From Nostoc sp. 'Peltigera membranacea cyanobiont' 210A (GTDB lineage Bacteria; Cyanobacteriota; Cyanobacteriia; Cyanobacteriales; Nostocaceae): a DNA stretch of 64,000 nt. The position numbers and the translations under genes were made by a program. The notes under the pieces are model-generated. The model was not told where the DNA came from. It saw nothing but the letters and a program-made list of their open reading frames with translations, and did no database searches. Numbering within the stretch: position 1 is the stretch's first letter; each line of letters starts with the position of its first letter. The stretch is from positions 252,232-316,231 of the forward strand of contig NZ_NOLJ01000006.1 of assembly GCF_002246015.1 (NCBI RefSeq), in the 5' to 3' direction. This document shows positions 50,762 to 59,959 of the stretch, in pieces.

Positions 50762-53158
50762 CTAATCAACTGCAAGAGTATAATTGCGTTGTTCCCATTT
50801 ACTGCTTTCATTCCAGAAAAAGGTAAAGCTAATTGGCTGGTACTGGTTATCAGAAACAGAAATATCTACAAAATTCACTCCTAACTTTGTAGAAGTAGAA
50901 AGCGTATCTTGTGTGGTTTGCCAATCATCATCTGACCAGTGCAATTGAAAAGATGCTAAGGCGTGAATGCGCAATATTTGACCTTTTTTGACTTGGCTGA
51001 TTTGTCGGTTAAACTTCCAAATTTCCAATGACTTACACTGCTTTCTTTCGCCTAGATAGCGATTTGCCACCTCTGGAATAAAATCAAACACCTGTCCGTC
51101 ATGAGTTGACCGTAGCAGCTTGATATACTCTGCGTGCGCCCACATCAAAGGCATGGCTGAACCTGTTGGTTTTCCTAAATACATATAGATATCAGGGATA
51201 TCTGCCTCATCCCAAACCTGTTCTGGTAGCAAACAAGTGTCTGAAGCAAATCCTTCCATCGCCTTGATATATGTTTTGACATCGCCGCCAGCGGCTAGTT
51301 CATAATGCCCTCGTTCTCCTGTCAAAAGAGGCCAAGCGCGTCCCTTACCATAACCAGTATAAGGACTGCCGTCTTCTTGCTGCCCGTAACCGTCGTGGTT
51401 GTAACGATGCCAACAAGGCCCAGCAGGTGTATCTACTTTTAAAACTGCATCAATTACTTTGACAGAATCAACAATAATCGGGTCATCAGGTTTGCGAATT
51501 CCATAACGTACTAATTGGAGAAATCCACCATCGACAATTTCCTTTGCTGGAAATTCAGCTGGTTCACCAGCTGGCTGACTGCTGATTAAAAGAGTTCCTT
51601 GGTTAGGATTTTCGTTGGGGTGAGGATTATTAATATCTGAAGGAGTAATTCGGATATAGTGCCGTTCGATCCCAGAAACTAAAGTTCCTTCAGTAGTTAC
51701 TGTCCAAGCTTCAATGTGAGATTCTAAAAAATCAGTGTATTCTTCTATAAACTTTGCTGTTGCTTCATCCCCACGTTCGCGAACAAATTGAGCAGCACAG
51801 ATTAAGGCGGCAATATTGGATGCTAGTGTTGATGGTGAATAACCACTGTTTTCTTCCCAGCGTTCTTGTTGGGTAGCCGGGCCGTGACGAATTAAATAAC
51901 CCGCCGCCCGCAAAACCATCGGATAAATATCGAATTTTAAACAAGTTTTCTCTTGGTGCAATAGCCATGCTAGAAGAATCGGAAACGCCACCTCATCTAG
52001 TTGAATACCTTCCCAGTAAGGTTTACCATCAACCCAGAAATTTTGGGCAAAACCGCCATCTTCCTGCTGGCTGGTTGCAAGATAAATTAGCGATCGCACT
52101 GCTGTTTCTGTTTCACCAGCAGCCACTAAACCTGATACACTGCTAACCATATCCCGCGTCCAGACAAGGTGATATCCTCCTTGTTCTTGGTCGTCTTTGG
52201 CTTCACCCCAAGGAATCGCCAGGGATGCAATCAACGCACCGGGATAAGTTTTGTCTTCATGTGCTAACAACAAACTAATGCTGTTGTGATACAACTTCCC
52301 ATCATTGTATGAAACACATTCTAGCGGTCGGATATTGCGGCGCGATCGCTTCCACTGTTCGTTGTATTGCTGCTTCTGCTGTTCAAAAGGAATATTAAGC
52401 GACTGAAATAACGTGGAAATTGCATTATGTAAGTTTGTACCAAACGCCAGTCCTAAAGTAAACTCTTTAGTACTATCTAAATTTAGTTTTCCAGTCAAAG
52501 CAAGATTGCCATCTACAGCACTATCAAACTCCCAATCCATTTGGAAATTGTCAACTAAATCTGTCCAGCCATCACTTTTACCGACGTAACCACAGGAAAG
52601 GCGGTTAAAGGGAACTGTTGCACCCAGTGCTAGCCATGTTCCTTGTTTCTCGGCTATCAGAATACGATGCCCAGCAACCTCTACAGCGTAACCATTATTA
52701 CCCATACCTTCAACTTCCAGATGCGGCGCACACAAAGCATATAACTGAAGTTGGGAAATAAAATCGCTCTTTCCTGTTAATGTGGTGTGCTGTAAGATAC
52801 AGGGGAAATGTGGGTCAGCAATCACTTCTTTGATTACGGCATAACGTCCTTGTGGATCGGAATTAGTGATGCGGTATCCTAAACCATGAGTCCACATCCG
52901 TTCCACTTTTGATTCGAGATCGCGTTTCTCGTCGTGAAAAAAGCTTTTTCCATCAGAAATTAGATACTGCAAATCCCGAATTTGGGGTTTGTCTACTGTG
53001 GGATGGTAGATTTCAGTGACAATACCGTTCCAAAGAGTAAACCAAATGTTACTAGAGGTAGAGTAAGCTGTTCCGACTCCATCTTTATTGGCATGAGTCC
53101 ATCGAGGCTCAATACCTGGTGAGCCAAAAGCTTCTGCTTGACCAATAATCTTTACCAT
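50762..53158 (-). CDS. Glycoside hydrolase family 15 (glucoamylase-type) enzyme
   Basis: A 798-residue enzyme expected to release glucose from alpha-glucans such as glycogen or trehalose-type substrates. An N-terminal beta-sandwich domain (about 1-270, TLWNGIVTEIYHPTVDKPQIRDL) precedes an (alpha/alpha)6 barrel (about 290-690). Barrel motifs include GGYHLVWTRDMVSSVSGL, DGGFAQNFWVDGKPYW, WEENSGYSPSTLASNIAAL with the likely first catalytic Glu, and LLPEQVWDEADIP with the likely base. The last 110 residues form a small beta domain. No signal peptide, so it acts in the cytosol. It stands alone. Substrate choice among GH15 activities cannot be told by eye. Confidence 0.9.
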   Translation of the reverse strand: MVKIIGQAEAFGSPGIEPRWTHANKDGVGTAYSTSSNIWFTLWNGIVTEIYHPTVDKPQIRDLQYLISDGKSFFHDEKRDLESKVERMWTHGLGYRITNSDPQGRYAVIKEVIADPHFPCILQHTTLTGKSDFISQLQLYALCAPHLEVEGMGNNGYAVEVAGHRILIAEKQGTWLALGATVPFNRLSCGYVGKSDGWTDLVDNFQMDWEFDSAVDGNLALTGKLNLDSTKEFTLGLAFGTNLHNAISTLFQSLNIPFEQQKQQYNEQWKRSRRNIRPLECVSYNDGKLYHNSISLLLAHEDKTYPGALIASLAIPWGEAKDDQEQGGYHLVWTRDMVSSVSGLVAAGETETAVRSLIYLATSQQEDGGFAQNFWVDGKPYWEGIQLDEVAFPILLAWLLHQEKTCLKFDIYPMVLRAAGYLIRHGPATQQERWEENSGYSPSTLASNIAALICAAQFVRERGDEATAKFIEEYTDFLESHIEAWTVTTEGTLVSGIERHYIRITPSDINNPHPNENPNQGTLLISSQPAGEPAEFPAKEIVDGGFLQLVRYGIRKPDDPIIVDSVKVIDAVLKVDTPAGPCWHRYNHDGYGQQEDGSPYTGYGKGRAWPLLTGERGHYELAAGGDVKTYIKAMEGFASDTCLLPEQVWDEADIPDIYMYLGKPTGSAMPLMWAHAEYIKLLRSTHDGQVFDFIPEVANRYLGERKQCKSLEIWKFNRQISQVKKGQILRIHALASFQLHWSDDDWQTTQDTLSTSTKLGVNFVDISVSDNQYQPISFTFFWNESSKWEQRNYTLAVD

Positions 53159-53219
53159 ACTGCATTGTTGTGCCGATAAGCTTTGAGTGCATTTTGAAAA
53201 TGCTGTGTTTGATATAGCA

Positions 53220-53253
53220 GGAGGCAGGAGGCAGGAGGCAGGAGGCAGGAGGT
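53220..53253. repeat. Tandem heptamer repeat (GGAGGCA)
   Basis: Four to five consecutive GGAGGCA units between the GH15 gene and the cation transporter gene. Confidence 0.85.
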
Positions 53254-53336
53254 AAAAACCTTGCTATTCCTGAGATTTACGCTTGTAATTATGTCTTAAT
53301 CTACCTGGCAACTACTATATTTATGCGATTAAAAAT

Positions 53337-54275
53337 TTATTGAGAAGTTTGCGAAAATTTACGAGCGGCAGTTAAGGATTTTGCTTCAATAAAAATTTGT
53401 TTGATTTCAGGATGCTTTTGGCTAATTTTTACTTCTAAACTTTCTACAGTTAAGGCTATTTCCTCACCTGTAAGATTTTTAGAAAATTGGATTTCTAAGT
53501 TGAGTAATACTTCCTGTGGAGCAAGCTGCATTGTTAGTACACGTACAACTTCTTGCACTCCTGGTTCTGTTTTGGACAGAGAGCGGATATTGGCTATGGT
53601 TTGAGGATTAGCACTTTCGCCAAGTAACAATCCTTTACTTTCTCTTGCTAATACCACTGCTACTATAGCCAAGATAATGCCAATAATAATTGAGGCAATG
53701 CCATCAAAATAAACATTATTAAATAAATGTCCTAAGAAGATTCCGATTAAGGCAACGAATAAACCTAAAATTGCAGCAGTATCCTCAAATAATATTGTAA
53801 ATACCGTGGGATCTTTACTGTTTTTGATTGCTTGCCAGAAATTTTGTTTACCCTTGGTCGGCAAAAACTCTTTTAAAGCTACAGTCCAAGAATAACCCTC
53901 CAATAATATTGCCATACCTAACACAATATAATTCCACATTGGGTTTTCTAAAGGACTAGGTTTAATTAAATGAGTTATTCCTTCATAAATTGACATCCCG
54001 CCGCCAAGGGCAAAGATGAGGATAGCAACGATGAAAGTCCAGAAATAAAGTTCTTGACCGTAACCAAAGGGATGGCTATCATCTGCTGGCTTTTGGCTTC
54101 TCCGAATTCCCAGCAAAAGTACTAGTTGATCGCCAGTATCTACCACCGAATGAATCCCTTCAGATATCATGGCGGAACTGCCAGTAATGGAGGCGGCGAT
54201 AAATTTAGTAATAGCGATCGCTAAGTTAGCGCCCATCGCTGCAAATATAGTTTTATGAGATGAATCAGACGCCAT
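53337..54275 (-). CDS. Cation diffusion facilitator family transporter
   Basis: A 312-residue membrane transporter that exchanges divalent metal ions for protons. Six membrane helices can be traced in the first 210 residues. Metal-site residues are visible in SEGIHSVVDTGDQ (helix 2, His and Asp) and FEDTAAILGLF (helix 5, Glu-Asp rather than HxxxD). DDSHPFGYGQELYFW between helices 2 and 3 is a family hallmark. The C-terminal cytoplasmic domain (about 215-300, VQEVVRVLTMQLAPQEVLLNLEI) matches the regulatory ZT_dimer domain. The altered helix-5 site resembles CDF members with iron or manganese preference, but the metal is unassigned. Confidence 0.9.
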   Translation of the reverse strand: MASDSSHKTIFAAMGANLAIAITKFIAASITGSSAMISEGIHSVVDTGDQLVLLLGIRRSQKPADDSHPFGYGQELYFWTFIVAILIFALGGGMSIYEGITHLIKPSPLENPMWNYIVLGMAILLEGYSWTVALKEFLPTKGKQNFWQAIKNSKDPTVFTILFEDTAAILGLFVALIGIFLGHLFNNVYFDGIASIIIGIILAIVAVVLARESKGLLLGESANPQTIANIRSLSKTEPGVQEVVRVLTMQLAPQEVLLNLEIQFSKNLTGEEIALTVESLEVKISQKHPEIKQIFIEAKSLTAARKFSQTSQ

Positions 54276-54987
54276 GAGAGTAAATCACAATTATGCAGAA
54301 ACTTCTAATTCACTATCCAGATGGGTAACTTCCCATTGGGTTGGTTCGACATTGTACCAAAACGTTATTTTAAAAATTTCTAGTATTTTTCTAATCTATC
54401 CAGAGAAAGATAAATAGCATATTTTTGAATTAAAGATATTTAAATCATTTGTCATTTATGTGACAATAGTATGTTTTTCTTTTTAAGATTTGTAAAAATG
54501 TAATTTTAAAGTTTATATCAATCTCAAGAAAGATTTATGGTATATTCAAAGCAAGTTGGGTTATTAGTTAAAGTAAATTTTTTAGTTAATCAATCTCAAA
54601 TCTAAGATGACCTCAAAAAGAGAACCATGTTAAGACGTTAAAGAGTTTTTAGCCGACTCTAAACCGTCTTATTAGCTTGGCTATTATCAATCCTATCTAA
54701 TCAAAAATAAGCATTTTTTAGTTATTGTAAATGCCAATTAAAATTTGATATTAAGCAAAAATATAGTTATTTTAGTGAGTTTTGACATTGAGAAAAAATA
54801 ATTACTAAAAAATAGTAAATATGTATTTTTTGTTTCAAAATTTACTTGATAAATTTCAGTACATCATATTTTTGATTGGTAGTTCTGTGGCATTAAAACA
54901 GTATTCTTGAAAATATGAATGGTACGTTAAACGGATGGCAATTCCATACAACGCATCTACATATTTAGATCCATAAAGGAGAAAGCG
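54276..54987. other. AT-rich upstream region of the oxidase operon
   Basis: About 710 bases, strongly AT-rich. It should hold the promoter of the operon starting at 54988, whose AAAGGAG ribosome-binding site is at its right end. I looked for GTA-N8-TAC and found no exact copy. No repeat or RNA gene is apparent. Confidence 0.6.
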
Positions 54988-55482
54988 ATGCCTGCTCTGT
55001 CTCTAAATAACCAAAATTTACCATACCCTGACCCTCTACACCCCATCATTGTCCACTTCGTAATCGCGATGGTGCTTTTTTCTTTCGTGTGCGATGTGCT
55101 GGGCTATTTCACCCGCAATGTGCGGTTATTTGAGGTGAGTTTCTGGAATATGTTTGTGGCCTCAGCAGCTATCTTTTTAGCGGTAATTCTTGGTCAGTTT
55201 GAAGCAGGTCTAGCAAACATCTATCCAGCAGTCCAACCAACCTTAAATTTTCATACAGTGATGGGTTGGTCGTTGGCGGCTATTGTCGTTGGCATTACAG
55301 CTTGGCGTTTCGTGATTCGCAAACGCACTCCACGGAAAGTTCCGCCTGCTTACCTTGGTGCTGCAACGTTTTTAGTCTGCTTAGTGTGCTTGCAAGTCTA
55401 TCTAGGAAGCAAGCTAGTTTGGGTGTATGGGTTACACATCGAGCCAGTTGTGCAAGCGATGAAGCAGGGAGTTTCGCCATGA
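54988..55482 (+). CDS. DUF2231 membrane protein, first of the oxidase operon
   Basis: A 164-residue protein with four membrane helices. The opening YPDPLHPIIVHFVIAMVLFSFVCDVLG is the DUF2231 hallmark, with His residues that could sit near heme or metal. HTVMGWSLAAIVVGITAW marks the third helix. It starts at ATG 54988 with AAAGGAG nine bases upstream and overlaps the next gene by four bases (ATGA), so translation is coupled. Its fixed place before a cytochrome oxidase operon suggests help in assembly or electron input, which is inference. Confidence 0.85.
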   Translation: MPALSLNNQNLPYPDPLHPIIVHFVIAMVLFSFVCDVLGYFTRNVRLFEVSFWNMFVASAAIFLAVILGQFEAGLANIYPAVQPTLNFHTVMGWSLAAIVVGITAWRFVIRKRTPRKVPPAYLGAATFLVCLVCLQVYLGSKLVWVYGLHIEPVVQAMKQGVSP

Positions 55483-56084
55483 ACTGGCAACTCATTGACC
55501 AGTTGAGATTGAGGCTGAATGCTAACGGATTACCTTATGAGATTCCCATACATCCGCAACTGGTGCATCTAACATTGGGGTTGTTCATTCTTGCGATTAT
55601 TTTTGATATTGCCGGAGCGCTTTTTGCTTTAGAAAAACCAATCTTCAAATTTTTGGGTTTGCCTACCCTCCGTTCTGGTTTTTTTGATGTTGGCTGGTAT
55701 AACCTCATAGGAGCAGCTTCTATCACCTTTTTCACCGTTGCAGCAGGTTTTTTTGAGCTACTGCTAGCAAATCCACCAATCGATCAAAAGAGCGTTTGGG
55801 GGTTAACTGCTGGTTGGACGATGCTTTTGCATGGTTTGGGTGGTATTTTGCTGTTGGGAGCGATCGCAGCCATGACAATATGGAGAGGTTTGCAACGTTA
55901 TCGCTGGCGTAAGGATGCTTCCAGGCAAGTGCAGTGGAGTTACTTGTTAGCAGGTATGGGAATATTGGCAATATTATTCGTTCATGGAACTTTGGGGGCG
56001 CAATTGGGAGAAGAGTTCGGCATTCACGTTACTGCTGCGAAGTTACTCCAAGAAGGTAAAAACCCAAATTTACTACTCAAATAA
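55479..56084 (+). CDS. DUF2231 membrane protein, second of the oxidase operon
   Basis: A 201-residue protein with four membrane helices and the DUF2231 opening YEIPIHPQLVHLTLGLFILAIIFDIAGA. Further features are SVWGLTAGWTMLLHGLGGI and a C-terminal FVHGTLGAQLGEEFGIHV with conserved His. The start ATG 55479 overlaps the upstream stop; a much longer in-frame extension to 55266 is ruled out because it overlaps the first gene in another frame. Together with its neighbour it may form a heterodimeric membrane partner of the oxidase, which is inferred from the pairing. Confidence 0.85.
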   Translation: MNWQLIDQLRLRLNANGLPYEIPIHPQLVHLTLGLFILAIIFDIAGALFALEKPIFKFLGLPTLRSGFFDVGWYNLIGAASITFFTVAAGFFELLLANPPIDQKSVWGLTAGWTMLLHGLGGILLLGAIAAMTIWRGLQRYRWRKDASRQVQWSYLLAGMGILAILFVHGTLGAQLGEEFGIHVTAAKLLQEGKNPNLLLK

Positions 56085-56130
56085 TCAAGCGGGAAGCACT
56101 CTCTTCAATTTTGAATTTTGAATTGTTAAT

Positions 56131-57054
56131 ATGTTTAGTTTTTGGGAATATATACTAATAGCGTTTTATGTAGCAGGGCTGCTAATTGTCAGTCGGTGGA
56201 TTGGACAACAGGCATTTTCTTGGATGCCTCCCCAGGCGACAGCAGAAGCACAACGAGTAGATGATTTATTTAGCTTTTTAGTCTCAATTGGAGCATTTAT
56301 CTTGCTGGGGCTGGTTGGTGTTATTGTGTATGCGATCGCCTTCCATCGTGCCCGCCCGGAAGACTACAGCGAGGGACACCCTTCTAGAGGTAATGGAAAG
56401 TTAGAAATATTGTGGACAGCGACGCCAACTTTGTTAGTAGTATGGATTGCCTTTCAAAGCTTCAATATTTATCAACAATTAAATATTCTCGGTCTAAACC
56501 AAATTGTGCATTTGCACGCGCCCCTAGAATCTGCACCCGCCTACGCCGCAACCGTTAGCGATGTCCCCAAGCCTGCGTCTGAAACAATTGATGTTTTCGT
56601 TAGGCAATGGGATTGGTCTTTCCATTATCCAAATAATCTTACCAGTAAGGAATTACACTTGCCGATCAATCGCAGCACTCGCTTAAAGATGCAAGCAGAG
56701 AAAGTAATCCACGGTTTCTATGTTCCTGAGTTTCGCTTAAAGCAGGATATTATTCCAGGGCGGAACATTGACATTGTGCTAACACCCATTCGCCCAGGTA
56801 AATATCGGCTGAAAGATTCTCAATTCAGTGGTGCTTATTTTGCCTTGATGGAGGCAGATGTATACGTTGAGTCTCTTGAGAAGTATAACCAGTGGCTCGC
56901 GCAAACAATCTCTAGCGAAAGTGGGAATGCTCCAAATCAGGCAGTTGCCGAAAATATTCAACCACCAAAGACATTATTCAAAAGCGGCTGGTACACAGTC
57001 GCACCGGCTCAACCTGCTGTAGCGAATCAAAGGAAGATAAATAATGACACATGA
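56131..57054 (+). CDS. coxB: Cytochrome oxidase subunit II lacking the CuA site (ARTO type)
   Basis: A 307-residue subunit II with two N-terminal membrane helices (about 5-22 and 50-72) and a cupredoxin domain (about 150-265). The fold is intact: VRQWDWSFHYP, VIHGFYVPEFRLKQDIIPG and GAYFALM. The CuA ligands are not. Where canonical subunit II has CxExCGxYHxxM, this has Asp229, Gln231, Ser233, Phe237 and Met240; only His194 and Met240 remain. It therefore cannot bind CuA and should not accept electrons from cytochrome c. This matches cyanobacterial alternative respiratory terminal oxidases, thought to use quinol. It overlaps subunit I by 11 bases. Confidence 0.92.
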   Translation: MFSFWEYILIAFYVAGLLIVSRWIGQQAFSWMPPQATAEAQRVDDLFSFLVSIGAFILLGLVGVIVYAIAFHRARPEDYSEGHPSRGNGKLEILWTATPTLLVVWIAFQSFNIYQQLNILGLNQIVHLHAPLESAPAYAATVSDVPKPASETIDVFVRQWDWSFHYPNNLTSKELHLPINRSTRLKMQAEKVIHGFYVPEFRLKQDIIPGRNIDIVLTPIRPGKYRLKDSQFSGAYFALMEADVYVESLEKYNQWLAQTISSESGNAPNQAVAENIQPPKTLFKSGWYTVAPAQPAVANQRKINNDT

Positions 57055-58699
57055 TTTGAGTGGAGCTATAGCCAAAGATAGAGAACCTCAGAACAACTGG
57101 CGGGAATATTTCAGCTTCAGCACCGACCATAAGGTAATCGGTGTTCAGTACATGGTGATGACCTTCATTTTCTTTCTTCTCGGTGGGCTGTTGGCGATGA
57201 TTATCCGGGCTGAATTGCTCACCCCGGAAGCAAATTTAGTTGACCGCCCCCTCTACAATGGTTTATTCACCATGCACGGGACAATCATGATTTTCCTGTG
57301 GATTATACCCTTCAATGCAGGTCTTTCTAACTTCTTAGTACCGCTGATGATTGGAGCGCGGGATATGGCTTTTCCCGTACTCAATGCCATTTCTTTTTGG
57401 ATTCTACCACCAGCCGGTCTTCTACTACTGTCTAGTTTCTTGCTACCTAACGGGACTGCACAAGCTGGTTGGTGGTCTTATCCACCAGTTAGTCTGCAAG
57501 TTCCAGCCGGTCAGTTGATTAACGGTCAATTTATTTGGATAGTTAGCCTAGTACTAATCGGCATCTCTTCAATTATGGGGGCTGTTAACTTTGTTACCAC
57601 TATCTTTTGGATGCGATCGCCAGGGATGACATTTTTTCGGATGCCCGTCTTTGTGTGGTCAGTTTTTAGCGCCCAGCTGTTGCAGCTGATTAATTTGCCT
57701 TCCTTGACGGCTGCATTAATACTCCTATTACTTGACCTTTCCTTTGGTACACAATTTTTTAAACCTGAAGGAAGTGGCGATCCCATTATTTACCAACACT
57801 TATTCTGGTTCTACTCACACCCCGCAGTGTATATCATGGCGCTACCAGCCTTCGGTATTATTGCGGAAGTTCTGCCAGCCTTTTCTCGCAATCCTCTATT
57901 TGGTTATCGGTCAGTAGCTCTTGCATCTTTAGGTATCGCTGTAGTCAGCATCTTCGTTTGGGTGCATCACATGTTCACCAGTGCAACCCCCGGCTGGATG
58001 CGGATGACCTTCATGGCCACCTCAATGTTAGTTGCTATACCCACAGGTGTGAAGGCATTCGCTTGGACTGCCACAATCTGGAGGAGCAAATTGCACCTAG
58101 AGACACCAATGTTATTTGCAATGGGAGGTGCAGCGATGTTTATTTTTGGCGGTGTCACTGGTGTGATGCTTGCTGCCACGCCATTTGATATCCATGTCAA
58201 TAATACTTACTTTGTCGTGGGTCACTTCCACTACATCGTTTTTAATACCATTACGATGGCAATCTTCGCCGGAATTTACTTCTGGTTTCCCAAAATAACT
58301 GGCAGGATGTACGCTGAGGGTTGGGGTAAACTGCATTTTTGGTTGACCTTTATTCCTGCCAATATCACCTTTTTCTCCATGCACCCATTAGGTTTGCAAG
58401 GAATGCTACGCCGAATTTCTTCCTACGATCCTCAGTATCAGGGATGGAATGTTATTGCTAGCCTGGGATCGTTCTTGCTTGGAGCATCTACACTGCCCTT
58501 TATTGCTAACATTGTCGGTTCTTGGCTATATGGAGCGAAGGCAGTTGATAATCCTTGGCACGCTACAGGATTGGAATGGACAACTTCTTCACCACCTCCG
58601 CGAGATAACTTTGAAGAGATTCCTATTGTTAAAAGACCTCCTTACGATTATGGCGATCCAAAATATTCATTCGTGGAAAATTCTGATGATGGTGAGTAA
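57044..58699 (+). CDS. ctaD: Cytochrome oxidase subunit I (heme-copper, A2-like)
   Basis: The 551-residue catalytic subunit with 12 membrane helices that reduces oxygen and pumps protons. Ligands are visible: His78 in LFTMHGTIMIF for the low-spin heme, His and Tyr of YSHPAVY near 258-262 (CuB and the cross-linked Tyr), WVHHMF near 307 (CuB His pair) and VGHFHYIVF near 394 (both heme irons). The YS in place of the glycine/glutamate of GHPEVY marks the A2 subtype of proton channel. It follows coxB with an 11-base overlap and precedes subunit III. Expected in the cytoplasmic or, in heterocysts, internal honeycomb membranes. Confidence 0.96.
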   Translation: MTHDLSGAIAKDREPQNNWREYFSFSTDHKVIGVQYMVMTFIFFLLGGLLAMIIRAELLTPEANLVDRPLYNGLFTMHGTIMIFLWIIPFNAGLSNFLVPLMIGARDMAFPVLNAISFWILPPAGLLLLSSFLLPNGTAQAGWWSYPPVSLQVPAGQLINGQFIWIVSLVLIGISSIMGAVNFVTTIFWMRSPGMTFFRMPVFVWSVFSAQLLQLINLPSLTAALILLLLDLSFGTQFFKPEGSGDPIIYQHLFWFYSHPAVYIMALPAFGIIAEVLPAFSRNPLFGYRSVALASLGIAVVSIFVWVHHMFTSATPGWMRMTFMATSMLVAIPTGVKAFAWTATIWRSKLHLETPMLFAMGGAAMFIFGGVTGVMLAATPFDIHVNNTYFVVGHFHYIVFNTITMAIFAGIYFWFPKITGRMYAEGWGKLHFWLTFIPANITFFSMHPLGLQGMLRRISSYDPQYQGWNVIASLGSFLLGASTLPFIANIVGSWLYGAKAVDNPWHATGLEWTTSSPPPRDNFEEIPIVKRPPYDYGDPKYSFVENSDDGE

Positions 58700-58818
58700 T
58701 TTCGTTTCTTTATAAAGCTGCGCTAAATCCTAGCTTTTTTTTTAACGCAAAGGTAAGCGGAGGTTTTTTAAAGATAATTCGCTATGTCTGAAAAATCAGA
58801 TGGAACCTGAATTTATTA

Positions 58819-58848
58819 ATTACGAATTACGAATTACGAATTACGAAT
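58819..58848. repeat. Tandem octamer repeat (AATTACGA)
   Basis: Three to four AATTACGA units lie inside the oxidase operon between subunits I and III, directly before the subunit III start. Confidence 0.85.
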
Positions 58849-58849
58849 C

Positions 58850-59515
58850 ATGCAACATCGCAGCATCCATTTAGATGAAAGTCCGATCCGTTTCGATCGG
58901 TGGCGGCGACGCTTACCGAATTGGTTACAGCGCTTTCTGCCAAGTGGTGGCGGAAGTCATGAAGATCATCATGGCAAAGGAATGTTTGGGTTTACTGTAT
59001 TCCTGTTGTCGGAAAGTATCATCTTTTTGAGTTTTATCTTTACTTATGTTGCTCTGCGACTGAATACTAGTAACTGGCTACTACCCGGTATTTCTGGGCC
59101 AGAATTGTCTAAGCTCGTGATTATTAATACGGTAGTTTTACTTTCTAGTAGCTTTGTGATTCAACCAGCAGAAAATGCCCTCAAACGTAATCAATTGGGT
59201 AAATTTCGCGGGCTATGGTTGATAACGATCGCAATGGGAATCTACTTTTTAATTGGTCTATTAATTGAGTGGAAAAATCTCGATTTCAAGCTCACTACGG
59301 GATTAGTTGGTTCCACATTCTATTTGCTGACAGGTTTCCACGGGTTACACGTTCTGGCGGGTGTTGTGCTTCAGATAATTATGCTGATTCGCTCATTCAT
59401 TCCAGGCAATTATAATAAAACTCACTTCGGTACAAGTGCAACAACTTTATTTTGGCACTTTGTTGATGTAGTTTGGGTCTTCCTCTTCTCGCTTCTCTAC
59501 CTTTGGCGGGCATAA
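58850..59515 (+). CDS. coxC: Cytochrome oxidase subunit III
   Basis: A 221-residue subunit III with five membrane helices. Family features: GMFGFTVFLLSESIIFLSFIF, LTGFHGLHVLAGVVLQII with the conserved His pair, and FWHFVDVVWVFLFSLLYLW at the end. The N-terminal 45 residues are soluble and basic, with a His-rich stretch (SHEDHHGKG). The gene is 150 bases downstream of subunit I, with a tandem octamer repeat in the gap. It completes the three-subunit oxidase core. The start ATG 58850 directly follows the repeat, so its own ribosome-binding site is poor and expression may depend on coupling. Confidence 0.94.
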   Translation: MQHRSIHLDESPIRFDRWRRRLPNWLQRFLPSGGGSHEDHHGKGMFGFTVFLLSESIIFLSFIFTYVALRLNTSNWLLPGISGPELSKLVIINTVVLLSSSFVIQPAENALKRNQLGKFRGLWLITIAMGIYFLIGLLIEWKNLDFKLTTGLVGSTFYLLTGFHGLHVLAGVVLQIIMLIRSFIPGNYNKTHFGTSATTLFWHFVDVVWVFLFSLLYLWRA

Positions 59516-59553
59516 AGATTTTCAGTTAACCAAGTATTTTCAGGAGTAACTTT

Positions 59554-59799
59554 ATGAATTTCTTCATCCAAGAATTACCAGCATCAGAACTCGCCCCAAA
59601 AGCAGTTCAAGAAACTCCCGCACCAGGTAAAGATCCGCTAATTGCACAAGGTTTACAAAAAGAGCAATATATTGGCATTATTGGGCTAGCGATCGCTCTA
59701 ATCGCTGCTGTGGGATTTTTTAGTCGCAGAGTCGAATACGCTATTGCTTTTGCTTTATTCCTCAGCGTCTTTTTAATTGCGTTATTTTTATTCATATAA
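59554..59799 (+). CDS. Small membrane protein of the oxidase operon
   Basis: An 81-residue protein with two closely spaced C-terminal hydrophobic helices (YIGIIGLAIALIAAVGFF and AIAFALFLSVFLIALFLFI) after a Pro/Ala-rich soluble start. CAGGAG is nine bases before ATG 59554. Its position between subunit III and the NADH dehydrogenase suggests an accessory subunit similar to a subunit IV, but no family signature is visible. Confidence 0.75.
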   Translation: MNFFIQELPASELAPKAVQETPAPGKDPLIAQGLQKEQYIGIIGLAIALIAAVGFFSRRVEYAIAFALFLSVFLIALFLFI

Positions 59800-59959
59800 C
59801 TAATTAGTCATTTGTCATTTGTCATTGGTCATTAGTATTTTCGTAAAAGTCTTAATTTTAGACTTTTACTTTCCACTTCTGCGCCTTTGCGTGAAACCAA
59901 AAAATCTGAATTTAAATGCGTAACATCCTAGAAAATTTCTGAGACTTTGGAGGTATTTT

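Noticed and set aside
55266-55478. N-terminal extension of the second DUF2231 protein
   Set aside because: It overlaps the first DUF2231 gene in a different frame; ATG 55479 with an ATGA overlap is the natural start.
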